DNA from: Pomphorhynchus laevis
Lineage: Eukaryota > Acanthocephala > Palaeacanthocephala > Echinorhynchida > Pomphorhynchidae
Assembly: GCA_012934845.2 (NCBI GenBank)
Contig: WNNJ02000217.1
Span: 94,212-158,211, forward strand
Direction of reading: 5' to 3'
DNA length: 64,000 bases
Every line of letters begins with the position of its first letter. Positions within the stretch are counted from its first letter, which is position 1. Below, in pieces: positions 23,771-36,105 of this stretch. The notes below the pieces were generated by a model. It saw nothing but the letters and a program-made list of their open reading frames with translations. It did not search any database and had not been told where the DNA came from. The translations under genes were made by a program, and so were the position numbers.

Positions 23771-24465
23771 AATTTATATTTTTTATATAATATCCGTTAT
23801 ATCTTGTTTGTATGATTTTAATTTAAAGGGGCAATGACCTTTACATTATAAATTAAGGAATAACAATATTTCAGATGTCGTTTTAAAAATATTACTGAAC
23901 AAGCAATGAAAATTAATTTTTAATTTAAATATAAAGAGATAGGAAAGTCAAATGGATTCAGAACTGATAAAATGAAAAAGAAATTGTCAATAAATAACAG
24001 AGACGAAAAAATGATAAGTAATAAAAGCTAATCAAGATAATGTAAATAATTTAATTCAAAATAATCTACAAATTGAGTGCAGCAATGCTATTAAAATTTG
24101 TATAGCACTATCAATTTGTGTATAAATATTGTCTTAAATTTATAGCATAACTTAACGATTTTATACACTTGATTTCGAAAGTAGTTAAATTAGATGTTGA
24201 TATTGACATTTGTATTTTTACGAGTATCTTAAATATCAAATTAATTAAGCATCGGGATTTCGAAAAATCAAAGACTACGCATCGTTGAAAACGTATTTGT
24301 CTTAGATCCAGATTTTATATCTGTCTGTAAAAGCGCCAGCTAAAATATGACATTATTTAAATATAAGCAAATGCAAATTTTTGACATTTCATAAAAACAA
24401 AATACGACTACCAATAATTGAACTTTCAATTCGAAAATAAGCACGTTATGCCATATAATTCAACT
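23771..24465. other. AT-rich, nothing seen
   Basis: No gene or repeat family recognised. Confidence 0.35.
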
Positions 24466-24485
24466 TTTTAACGTTAGTTTATACA

Positions 24486-24760
24486 AACTAACGAACGGAC
24501 TGAACGAACGGACTGAACGAACGGACTGAACAAACGGACTGAACAAACGGACTGAACAAACGGACTGAACGAACGGACTGAACGAACGGACTGAACGAAC
24601 GGACTGAACGAACGGACTGAACGAACGGACTGAACGAACGGACTGAACGAACGGACTGAACGAACGGACTGAACGAACGGACTGAACTAACAGATGGAAC
24701 GAATGAATTGAACGATCGAACTGAACGAACAATATATACGAATGGACTGACCATTCACAC
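24486..24760. repeat. 13-bp minisatellite
   Basis: About fifteen head-to-tail units of GAACGGACTGAAC, near-perfect to about 24690, then degenerating to 24760. Just before it, CGTTAGTTT-ATAC-AAACTAACG (24471-24492) is a perfect small hairpin. The two long open frames through the array on the minus strand (repeating SVRSFSPFVQ) are artefacts of a stop-free repeat. Confidence 0.9.
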
Positions 24761-25680
24761 TGAACTCTTCTGTTAAATTATATTAGTGGGCTTGTAAGCG
24801 CACCGTTCGCACGCATTTGACACTTAAAAATAAATTTATCTTTATATTAAATCGTTAATGTTGAATTGCTTCCATTAAAAATCTTAATGCAATAAATACT
24901 GAACACTATATATTAACACTAATTTTCTAAAAATAATGTCACGAGAATGCCTTATCTTAAGTGATGGTGCCCTATCAATTTTCTAATTAATTTGAATAAT
25001 TAATTAGAAAATTAATATTAAATATTAATTAATTAAATATTAATTTGAATCTATCAATCAAATTTTCAACTTCTAAAAGATCGTCAAAGGATAGTAGAAT
25101 TATTTAAATTATTTTATTATTAACATCAAAACAAATAAATTTATAACGATATAATTTATAATGATATAAAATTAAATACCTCAAATAAACTAAAAATTTA
25201 TATACTAATTTCATATTTAAACTTATAATTGACGCTATGAATAATACACTAACATTTTATGATTTTTACTTATTAATTTAAAAAATATTAATTAAATTAA
25301 TATTAATTAATTTAATTAATATATTATTAATAATTAAATAATTAATTAAATATTTTAATTAATTGAATATTTATTTTTAAATTAATTAAACAATTAATTT
25401 ATAAAACACTAATTATTGTTTAATAATGGGAGTTAACAATCTAACACCGGTTATTAAACCGGAGTTCAATAATTCCAGTTTAATATTTAATTAAATAATT
25501 AATTCATAAATTATTAATTAATCAATAATTCCAGTTTTAATATTTTCCTAAAAAGTAAATTTATGCTTATTTAATATTTTATTAAAAGAAATGATTGTTT
25601 AAAGTAATGCAAAATTTACTATACAATCAAATTTATTAGCATTCAATATATTATAATATAATATAAAAAATATTATGTCA
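24761..25680. other. very AT-rich stretch
   Basis: TTAATTAA-type low-complexity DNA, densest at 25000-25550, with many short self-complementary runs. No gene seen. Confidence 0.4.
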
Positions 25681-25810
25681 ATTCTAATTCCTCAGCCTTT
25701 GTCCCGCTTTAGGCGGGATCGGCTATGTGGGATTTAGCCCTCCATTTTGTCCTATCTTGAGTCTAGTCTGAGTGAAGTCCATATGCCATCAGATCTGGAT
25801 GATCTGATAT
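25681..25810 (+). repeat. RTE-like LINE 3'-end scrap
   Basis: GC-richer island in AT-rich DNA. CCTCAGCCTTTGTCCCGC and GGCGGGATCGGCTATG resemble the conserved 3' end of RTE-group LINEs (CGGCCTTTGTCCC ... GGGTCGGCT). From family memory, not alignment. Confidence 0.45.
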
Positions 25811-26720
25811 CAATATTATGTCAATTAATTGATATAATTAGAATAATATGATTAAATTAATATAATAATTAATATAATATGATTATCGATATATAATAAT
25901 CGATCGAAAATATCTTAATTAATATCTTATCATTAATAACATGTATTAATGATTATATTAAATGTGTTGTTATTTATAGTGAGGAAAATGTCGACATTAT
26001 AATAACAGTCGCGCTTTACATGTAATCGATTATTTTCAACCACAAACAATACCCTTTTAAGGTGAATGCACCAAAACCGGGATTTATCACGATTTTCGAT
26101 ATAAAAGACACCACATATATATTCTAAAATCGGTTCAATCGACATCAAACAAATATTTCTAAAGCATTACAGTCTAAGCAAAATAAAATAACTAATTCAA
26201 TGTAAAATTTTATTCTCACAATTTTAATTCATTCAAAGTAAAGAAATAATTTGTTCACTTTTGTAAAATTGCTCAAACTGAAGTGAAAGTTTAGTACATA
26301 ACAAATGATTTCACCATTTTACAGTAGCTTTTCCCTTAAACAATTATCAGCCGCTATATCAAACATCGCACTTTATTTTACAAAAACACTAATTGTTTTT
26401 CTATTGTTAGGTATGTATAGTTTTTATAATCAACACAAGTTTTTAAATGTAAACAAGTCCATAATTTATAATCAAAATAATTCGTATATATCGATCGAAT
26501 TAAATCGTCAATCCTGAATATTTTATTAACTAATAATTCGTGAAAATTTTGTATTTTGATATAATTAATTAGTCTTATTATTAAACTAGATAATGAACAA
26601 AAAAGAATAAAACCAAATACAATTTAATAATAGCAAAATACTTATAATAAACCAATAAATAAATGTATAAACATAAAATACTTTACTCAATCCCTCGCTC
26701 GCATGCGATAAAGTGTATCT
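25811..26720. other. AT-rich, no supported gene
   Basis: Short open frames at 25933-26148 (minus) and 26305-26517 (plus) have no recognisable motif. The plus one begins with a hydrophobic stretch but no family can be named. Confidence 0.35.
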
Positions 26721-26724
26721 AAAT

Positions 26725-28715
26725 CATTTGGATGTCGAAACTATTTAAAAATCGAAACGATTTAGGTATCGAAACTATTCAAATATGTAAACTATTTGGT
26801 TATGGAAAATATTCGAATATCGAAGCCAATCAAATATCGAAACTATTCGGATATCGAAACTATTCGGATATCGAAACTATTTAGATATTGAGACTTTTTG
26901 GATAAGGATACTATTCGGATAAGGAAACTATTCGGATATCAAAACTATTCGGATATTGAGAATATTTGGATATGGAAAGTAGTCGGAAATCGAAACTGTT
27001 CGAATAAGGAAACTATTCGGATATCGAAACTATTCGGATAGCGAAACTATTCGGAAATCGAAAATATTCGGATAAGGAAACTATTCGGATAAGGAAACTA
27101 TTCGGATAAGGAAACTATTCGGATATCGAAACTATTCGGATATCCAAACTACTTGGATTATGAAGCTTCTCATATATTGAAACTAAAATATCAAAACTAT
27201 TCAAACATCGAAATTATTCGGATATCGAAACTATTCTGATAACGAATCCATTCTCATATCGAAAATGTTCATATATCGAATCTATTTGTATATCGAAACG
27301 ATTCTGATAACGGATCAATTCATATATTGAAATTATTTAGTTATCGAAACTATTAGGATATTGAGACTATTTAGATAAGGAAACTATTCGGATAAGGGAA
27401 CTATTCGGATAAGGAAACTATTCGGATATCGAAACTATCCAGATATCGAAACTATTCGGATATTCAAACTACTTGGATTATGAAGCTTCTCATATATCGA
27501 AACTAAATTATTAAAACTATTGAAATATCGAAATTATTCGGATATCGAAACTATTCTGATAACGAATCCAAACTACTTGGATTATAAAGCTTCTCATATA
27601 TCGAAACTAAAATATTAAAACTAATGAAATATCGAAATTATTCGGATTTCGAAACTATTCTGATAACAAATCCATTCGTATATCGAAAATATTCAATATC
27701 GAATCTATTTGTATATCGAAACGATTCTGATAACGGATCAATTCATATATTGAAATTATTTGGATATCGAAACTATTCGGATATTGAGACTATTTAGATA
27801 AGGAAACTATTCGGATAAGGGAACTATTCGGATAAGGAAACTATTCGGATATCGAAACTATCCAGATATCGAAACTATTCGGATATTCAAACTACTTGGA
27901 TTATGAAGCTTCTTTTATATCGAAACTAAAATATTAAAACTATTCAAATATCGAAATTATTCGGATATCGAAACTATTCTGACAACGAATCCAAACTACT
28001 TGGATTATGAAGCTTCTCATATATCGAAACTAAAATATCAAAACTATTCAAATATCGAAATTATTCGGATATCGAAACTATTCTGATAACGAATCCATTC
28101 GTATATCGAAAATGTTCAGATATCGAATCTATTTGTATATCGAAACGATTCTGATAACGGATCAATTCATATATTGAAATTATTTAGTTATCGAAACTAT
28201 TAGGATATTGAAACTATTCGGATATTGAGACTGTTTCGATAAGGAAACTATTCGGATAAGGGAACTATTCGGATAAGGAAACTATTCGGATATCGAAACT
28301 ATTCGGATATCCAAACTACTTGGATTATGAAGCTTCTCATATATCATAACTAAAATATCAAAACTATTCAAATATCGAAATTATTCGGATATCGAAACTA
28401 TTCTGATAACGAATCTATTCTTATATTGAAAATGTTCATATATCGAATCTATTTGTATATCGAAACGATTCTGATAACGAATCAATTCATATATTGAAAT
28501 TATTCAGATATCAAAACTATTAGGATATTGAAACTATTCGGATATTGAGATTATTTGGATAAGGAAACTATTCTGATATCGAAACTATTCGGACAGGGAA
28601 ACTACCCGGATATCGAAACTACTTGGACTATAAAGCTATTCATATATTGAAACTAAGATATCGAAACTATTGGGAAATCGAAACTATTAATACATCGAAA
28701 CTATTTTAAAATGCA
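26725..28715. repeat. 17-bp satellite with ~420-bp higher-order repeat
   Basis: About 115 diverged units of a 17-mer, best form GGATATCGAAACTATTC, with variants GGATAAGGAAACTATTC and GGATATTGAGACTATTT. A marker variant (AACTACTTGGATTATGAAGC) recurs at about 27147, 27467, 27568, 27887, 27987, 28312 and 28620. Alternate spacings of about 320 and 100 show a higher-order unit of about 420 bp. Confidence 0.92.
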
Positions 28716-29384
28716 AATATAATGAACAAAAATGTTTGAAATAACATAAATGCGCTGTTTAAACACCTTGTATTTGTTTTATCATAAGAATCGTCGTATT
28801 CAAGAAGTATACTTTCCGCAGATGTATAATATTATTGAATTTAAATTGTATTGAATTTAAAAAAATCCAGAAATTGAATTTTAAATGTATATCAATAAAT
28901 TTATTATTTATTTAATGAATGAATATAAAACTAATATTAATTTATATTTGTATCTAGTTTAATCAAAAATTAAAGCCACGTAGAATTATTAACTAATTTG
29001 ATTTATTCAATGTTTTAAATAAGAGCAGATTATTTTGCTTTTGTTTACCGATGTATTTAGTTCTTTAATTTAGATTCTGATTTTATTTTTGTTTTCTCGG
29101 TATTATATATTAGATGTTTTTCAAGAAACAAAAAATGCTCAAGCTATGCATTTCGGAAAACTTCAATTTTAATTATGCCAAAACAATTTTTTCTGATTAT
29201 TAATAGAGGTGCATTTAATAATTTAAATCAAACTTAATCTAATTTTTTAACTTATTTATTCTGTTGTAAAGTTCTTGTAAATCTTAGCTGACGCATAAGA
29301 ACATATACAGTCGCATATATTATTTTTGGAATAATCTACTGCAGATTATTGTAAAAATAATATACTTTAATATAATAAATCAAT
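28716..29384. other. AT-rich, nothing seen
   Basis: No gene, RNA or repeat recognised. Confidence 0.35.
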
Positions 29385-29995
29385 TCAGCTACCTGAGTCT
29401 ACGTATTTAATATAATTATAAAATAAAAAATAAATAAGAATAATAATGCTAAATCAATAAATTAAAATTTAATAATTAGATAATAAATAATTATAAATAA
29501 TTGTTATACGATTTTTTATAATTTAAATCAAGTTAAAATATAAAATTGAAATTTAAAATAAACGTCATTTTTATGAATTGACAAATAAATAACAGACGAT
29601 GTATAAGAATCACGATTAGAAGTCATCATGAGGAACTACTATGCTATTAAATTTCGGCTTCCATTCCTCGACCTAACTATGTGGTTCGACGAATGGTCGA
29701 CGGTTCTTTATTTACATAAAAATCTTTTAGCTTATTATCTCTTAAAAGTTGTTTAAATATTTCTAATTGTTCATTTATTTACATATCTTTTTTAATATTT
29801 TTAAGTTTAATTTTCTTATTCCTTTTATCACCATGACTTCTTGGCTTGCGTTTAACCGGATTATTATAATATAGTTGTACCAATTACATGTACAACTATA
29901 TTCCGTGTAGTTATTCCTTGTACCAATTCCGTGTTTTGAAATATTCGTATCTGTGATATGAGCACGGATAGTACTCAACATATTTGTCATATAAT
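29385..29995 (-). mobile_element. Penelope-like element scrap (copy D)
   Basis: Holds the 3' tail of the copy B/C family (29385-29700, beginning AGCTACCTGAGTCTACGTA) joined to its N-terminal coding end (29705-29900, KRNKKIKLKNIKK-like). The whole reverse transcriptase between them is missing. Either a deletion derivative or a junction of tandem copies. Confidence 0.65.
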
Positions 29996-30774
29996 ATTTG
30001 TAATATCAATATTTGTCGTATAATATCCTTCAATTAACAAAATCAAGGTATTAGTAAGATGACTTTATTTTGAGGGATATGACTTTATTGTAAGTTATTT
30101 TTAAGTAGTAAGAACTAATTGAGATCAAAAGCAATACAAAGTCTAAAAATAAAAAATAATTAAGTTATTAGTAAATATGCAAATCAATGTGAAAATATAA
30201 TGTAATTCTATTTGAATTTGCATTACAGACAACTATCCAGTCTTGCGACAAAAATTAAACGCAGATTTTAGGCAATTATTAAAAATGCTAGATAGTTATT
30301 ATTATAGTTCTTATCGTACGGAAATCGACGGTTATCTTTTCAATTTGAACAAACTTGCAGGATATGCAGAATATACGGTCTGACTATAACTTGTATAGCC
30401 ATAACGTGCTATTTTGCTGTCTAATTTTGTACACATCAGTTTATCTAATTTACGGCATCCAGAGTTAATTTTATTTAATTTTTATCAGAGTTAATTTTTA
30501 TATAATTTACTGTATAAAATATCGTAAATTGTGAGATAGCACAGAAAATAATATTATATGTAATATTATTTAATATTTTTATTTAACATTATATTTATAA
30601 TGTAAATTAATGTATAATTTTTAGTTTAATCATTGCTAATAATTTTCATTTATATTTCGTTATTTTAAAATGGTGTAATGACCACCTTATAGTTTAATGG
30701 TCGGTCACCTTTTTATCTTGATGCTGTTTTCCATACATTACCTTCCATTACAGTTTTAATTCTTAATTACATAT
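29996..30774. other. AT-rich, nothing seen
   Basis: No gene or repeat recognised. Confidence 0.35.
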
Positions 30775-32200
30775 TAATCTTCTGCCCCAGCTTATCTCTC
30801 ACAGAGAGGTCGCTGCGGCCAAAAACTTCTTCCACAACGAACGATTTCGGGCCATCTCGTATCCTATACCGGTCGCTATTCCTAGGGCATTCATGTCCTT
30901 GACGCAATCTTTCCAGCGTTTATCTGGCCTTCCTCGACGTCCTTTCCCTTCGATCTTGACTTTTTCGGCGCTCCTTACCTAGTGATCATCCTCTCTTCTA
31001 GCTACATGTTCGAACCATCGTAGTCCTTTTTGAACGATGACGTCTCGTATTGAGTCCACTTTGAACATCTTCCGGATATCAATGTTGCGGACTTTGTCCT
31101 TTGTGATACCCGCAGATCATCTGAGCATTCTCATCTCATTCACTGCTAACCTGTGAATATCTTCTGCTTTTGTTACCCAGGTCTCAGCTGCATAAATCAT
31201 GGCTGGTCGAACAACATCATCGTATATGCGTCCTTTCAACTTGTCGCTAATCGCTTGTCGCATAGGATGTCCGAGGTTTTCCGCTAATTTCTCCAAACCC
31301 TTTGTATCCTCAGTCCAATCTCCGGCGCTAATGAATTCGACATATTCGTCATGCTGCCCGGGTATACGATATTGTCTCTTTTTTCTATTTAGACTCCTTG
31401 CAATGTCAATCTTTCTGGACCCATATACAAGGTTTTGGTCCTGCTTATTTTCAATCCGTTGCTCTCCAGTCTATGACACCAACTTTCTAGCTGTTTATCT
31501 AGTGTATCTAAGTTCTTAGCCATAAGGACCAGGTCATCTGCGAACAGCATTGTCAATGACGCTCTTGAATCAACCTGTGCAGTTCCCAAAACATCCATCA
31601 CTGTCACAAATAAAAAAGGACTGAGAGCCGAACCTTGATGGAGTCCTGTCGCTACTTGGAAATAGTCCGTCTCGTTAACCGGGCACCGAACGCAACTATA
31701 ACACTTTTCATACATAGATTTGATTGCACGAACGTATTGTTCAGGGCAGTTTTTCTATCGTAGGCATATCCAAACAAGGTCACGTGGCACTGTATCATAG
31801 GCTTTTTCCAAATCTTCAAACACACTATGCAGTGGCCGTTGTTTCTCGCTGAATTTTTCGTAAAGCTGCCTCAATACAAAAATCCCATCGATAGTGCTTC
31901 TATCTGTCATTAATTCACGCTGTTCCTCGCTGATCATGATTTCTTCTCTGATTCTGTTGTCCACAACTCTCTCCCTCTGTTTCATTATGTGACTCATTAG
32001 CTTTATCCCCTGATAGTTGCTACATTGTTGGACGGCTTCTTTTGTAGATAGGCACTAATGTACTCTTTTGCCATGCTTTCGGAATTCCTATTTCGTCATT
32101 TTTTAAAGAGCTTTGTTAGTAGTTGGATTGCAAATAATCCTAAAGCTTTTCACACTTCAATCGGAATATTATCCCGACCCACGCTTTTATCAATTCTCAA
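30775..32200 (-). mobile_element. RTE-like LINE, decayed reverse transcriptase to 3' end
   Basis: Minus-strand blocks in order: IMKQRERVVDNRIREEI, STIDGIFVLRQLYEKFSEKQ, FEDLEKAYDTVPRDLVW, VATGLHQGSALSPFLF, MLFADDLVLMAKN (catalytic FADD), LESNGLKISRTKT, and then a C-terminal part with an RPAM-like block, LRWFEHVARR and RRGRPDKRWKDCVKD. This is the wording of RTE-group reverse transcriptases. Truncated at the 5' end (no endonuclease) and broken by several frame changes and stops. Confidence 0.8.
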
Positions 32201-33350
32201 TTACATATTAACAGTTACAATTATCTGAAATTTTATTTGCAGAGTAATAAATTAATTCAGTTAATAAATACGATTCACTTACACTGTAACTAGTATTTAA
32301 ATAAAGTTGCAATTAATTATATAATTAATTTACAAGTTATTATAAATTAATTATATATTAATATGTCAGCATTAATATATTAACAAATATATTATATGTG
32401 ATATTAATAAATCACATATATCGATATAAATATTATAAATATGAATTAATTATATATTAATATTTCGCATATATATCATAAGCTGTTATATATTTAGCTT
32501 TTACTTATAGCTTATTCAATTAACCCGATATTATCTTTGGTGTTGTCAATATCGTAATTATTAAAACAAGGTTATAATTAAGTGATATTGATACAATCAA
32601 TTATTACATTATTGCCTGAATAAAATAATTATTGCCTGAAAATAATTTAAAATTATTTAAAGTTACATTTTTCACATAAATGTTTATCATTAGAATGCTT
32701 ATCAATGCTTAACATATGAACCAGTATTTACTTATCACGTATCTGTGAATGACACATTTAAGTATATCAAGTAAATTTTAATTATGTCTTGTCGCGTCAT
32801 AACATCTTTCTATATAGCCTACAGTTTCATCTTGTTCAGTTTCATATCATAAATCCGTTATAAATTTCGGTTGAACAAAGAGTAAAGTAAACTAAGTAAG
32901 GCAACTCAAAATTGTTGTTATAAGAGTCGAAAATTAAGTTATATAATGTCGAAACATTCCCCTAGTGCTCGAACAAACTACAATTTTGAGTAACATCCAA
33001 AATTGTCTAAGAGTAGAATGTAGCGCTAATAAATGCATTAATAAATGCATCTCGACAGCTAGTCGAGATTTTCTTTGGACTTAATTATTTGTCAGACAAC
33101 ATTTAAAATAAGTGTAAAGTTATACCTATTAATTTTTTATATTTGTGTATTACGTGCTTAGTATTTTAAAAACGTTATAAAAGTAATAAAACATATTATA
33201 TCGTTGATTACTATAGCGCATTAAAATATTAATTTTATTTAAAAGTTAAGTTTTGATTTGTTCACTCTCTGTTGATTTGTTCACTCATTTGATCGGCAAA
33301 GAGCAAAAGATAAATTATCTCTTCTTATTGTACGTTCCGGATCACGGTTG
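32201..33350. other. AT-rich, nothing seen
   Basis: Low-complexity DNA; small direct repeats (TTATTGCCTGAA twice at 32610-32640). No gene. Confidence 0.35.
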
Positions 33351-33359
33351 TTTTGCCAC

Positions 33360-33671
33360 TTGTAAATTCCTTCAGTATTTCAACATCTATGTTTATCGGT
33401 CATTACGTTCTCTATAGCTTTATTTTCGAATATTCGCCGTTCGTTCTTTTCCTGTATATTTAACTTTATATTGTTGTATTTAAAGGTATCAATATTTCCG
33501 TGTGTTATAGCATGACCAACCGCTGTGTCATTATTATTCCTATTTGCTTTAATGTCTGCCATTCTATTAGTAATCCTTTTAACTATCGATCATCTAGTTT
33601 CACCAACACACCGCGACTCGCGTTAGCTACAGTTTCCTAGATATATAATAGGACACTTAAGCGAAGTTAGA
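33360..33671 (-). mobile_element. Penelope-like element end with GIY-YIG nuclease remnant
   Basis: The minus strand reads CPIIYLGNCS, ESRCVGET, SIVKRITNRMADIKANRNNN and AVGHAITHGNIDTF, the GIY-YIG endonuclease that ends canonical PLE proteins (YVGxTxRxxxxRIxEH). Broken by more than one lesion. It runs directly into the palindrome at 33672. Confidence 0.7.
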
Positions 33672-34127
33672 CTAACACTCCACTTGACTATTGGAGCTTG
33701 TTGGTTAAGTACAAATTTACTAAAAGTAGTTCTATATTTTGATGGCCAGCGTTTATTTTTAGCTCGTATTTTAAGTTCTATTTTATTTCGACAGCTATTG
33801 TTATTACAAGAAGGCGAGGAAACAGGAATATTTATTTGATTAGAAAAATCCAATATTTCGACGGCACTACATCACGTCATCTTCAGGGTTGTTAGTAGTT
33901 TATTATCAACCCTGAAGATGACGTGCCGTAGTGCCGTCGAAATATTGGATTTTTCTAATCAAATAAATATTCCTGTTTCCTCGCCTTCTTGTAATAACAA
34001 TAGCTGTCGAAATAAAATAGAACTTAAAATACGAGCTAAAAATAAACGCTGGCCATCAAAATATAGAACTACTTTTAGTAAATTTGTACTTAACCAACAA
34101 GCTCCAACAGTCAAGTGGAGTGTTAGT
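33672..34127. repeat. 220-bp near-perfect palindrome of a PLE terminus
   Basis: Arms 33672-33891 and 33908-34127 with a 16-base spacer differ at only about three positions. Each arm reads outward as DFSNQINIPVSSPSCNNN then KRWPSKYRTTFSKFVLNQQA, and each contains a hairpin motif CTGAAGAT ... GTCGAAAT at its inner end. The sequence AGTAATCCTTTTAACTA at 33571 recurs beyond the right arm at 34126. Confidence 0.9.
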
Positions 34128-34144
34128 AATCCTTTTAACTAACG

Positions 34145-36105
34145 ATCAAATCAGCTAACTGAGTCTACGTATTTAATATAATTATAAAATAAACAAAACA
34201 TAATAATGCTAAATCAAATTTAATAATTAAATAATAAAATTAATAATTGTTTTTAGATTTTTATAATTTAAATCAAATTAAAAAAAAATAAATAAAAAAT
34301 AAAATTTAAAATAAACGTCATTTTTATGAATTGACTAATAAATAACAGACGTTGTATCAGAATAAGAATTAGAGGTCATCAGAAGGAACTGCTATGCTAT
34401 CAGGTTTCGGCCCCTAACTCCTCTACCCAAAATAGCAGCGGGGCCAAATACATGCTAATGATGTATTTCCTCTGAAATAACTATCTAGTATCTTATTCTA
34501 ATGCAAAGTATATTATTTATTATCCATCCATAAAAATTTGCCACTTAAGAGTTTAAATTTATTCTTTATATTATTGTGTTGATTTATATATTTTACTATT
34601 TTCTGCTTGATGTTATTTTTATAGTAACCTAGTTTAAAATATGTATCTATTAAATTATTTAAATGATTTTGAAGAAAGCCAATATCATTACATATTGTTG
34701 CAATTCTTAAAATTTCATTATTTAATGTATTATATTTTATATTATATGGTATGCATGAATGCTCATGCAAAAATATGTTTCTTGTAAATTTAAATATGTC
34801 ATCTTTACGATATAAATTAATAGTAGTTTTAGTTAATGTTAATTTAATGTTCATATCTAGATATAAACCTTCTTTATCATTAATATTGGTTTTGTTAAGA
34901 ATAAGGCTTTCTGGATAAATGTGCTCACTAATTGAATAAAAATTATTAAATACACATATATCATCAATGTATCGAAACATATATTTCATATATTTATATT
35001 GTTTAGATTTAGTTTTTACACAGTTATGAACAAATTCATATTCTATAAAGCTTAAAAACAAGTCAGCTATAATTGGGCTACTATTACCACCTATTGGAAC
35101 ACCTTTTACTTGTCTAAATATAGATGTCCCTACTTTTAAATAATTTTAATTTATCAAAATATTTAAGGATTCTATTAATTCAATTTTATCCATATATTTA
35201 TATTTATTTGATGGTTTAATTTTTGTTAGATAGGCGTTATAATTATTATAACATATATATGTATATCTTTTTCCGAATATAAGGTTAATTAATTTTACTA
35301 ACGCTTCTTTAATATCTACTAAATCTAGATTTGTATAAAGCGTACTAAAATCGTATGTATTTATATTTTGAAAATTTATTCCTTTTGTCTGTTCTAAAAA
35401 TTCTTTTGTAGAATTAATACTGAAATAGTGTTTTATACCAGTATTAATTTCGATTACCTTGCAATATTTTTTAAAACGTGCTTTAATTACTTTAAGTATT
35501 TTATTCATATAGACAGAAAGCGGTTTTAATGTACATTTAAACGCACTACATATGAACCTAGGTTTTATTGGATTTTTATGTAATTTTGGATTCCAATATA
35601 ATATAGGTATAGTTTATTATCTAATTCAACCTTTATACCCTTTTTATCCATTATAGAACAGTGACTTGTAATAATTGTTTCTAAACTCAACTCACTACGT
35701 TCATATGTTGGATTTACATTTAAATCATTAGAATTAACCTCTTTCATTAGTATATCATAATAAAGCTTTTTGCATATGAAGACAAAGTTATTACTAGCTT
35801 TATCAATAGTTGTTATTATATAGTTATCCTTTAATTTAGTAAGTTCTTTATACATATCTTTATTAATTTGATCTTTCCTTTTATAATTGTTTGTTATTTT
35901 CATTTTCTCTCTAATTTTATCTAGTATATAAGTTTTCCAAATGTTTGTCTTTGATTCCAATATTATTTGTTTTAGATTCCAATATAATATAGGTATAGTT
36001 TTATTATCTGGTTCAACCTTTATACCCTTTTTATTGATTATAGAACAGTGACTTAAAATAATTGTTTCAAAACTCAACTCACTACGTTCATATGCCAATC
36101 TTCAC
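34145..36105 (-). mobile_element. Penelope-like element, Naiad/Chlamys-like (copy C)
   Basis: Nearly identical to copy B from the AGCTAACTGAGTCTACGTA end through the tail and the reverse transcriptase (FRYIDDICVFNNF, YDFSTLYTNLDLVDIKE, KLHKNPIKPRFICSA). The 182-residue C-terminal frame at 34513-35061 is intact. The 5' part is rearranged: at about 35940-36098 the YERSELSF to PILYWN segment is present a second time. Broken in a few places. Confidence 0.8.

Noticed and set aside
24460-24754. Two overlapping ~90-codon minus frames with repeating SVRSFSPFVQ
   Set aside because: They are translations of the 13-bp minisatellite, which is stop-free because of its unit; not a gene.
26725-28715. CRISPR-like array
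   Set aside because: Units are contiguous 17-mers without unique spacers, in eukaryotic DNA; it is a satellite.
33623-34142. Two separate small genes facing each other
   Set aside because: They are the two arms of one palindrome derived from a PLE end.
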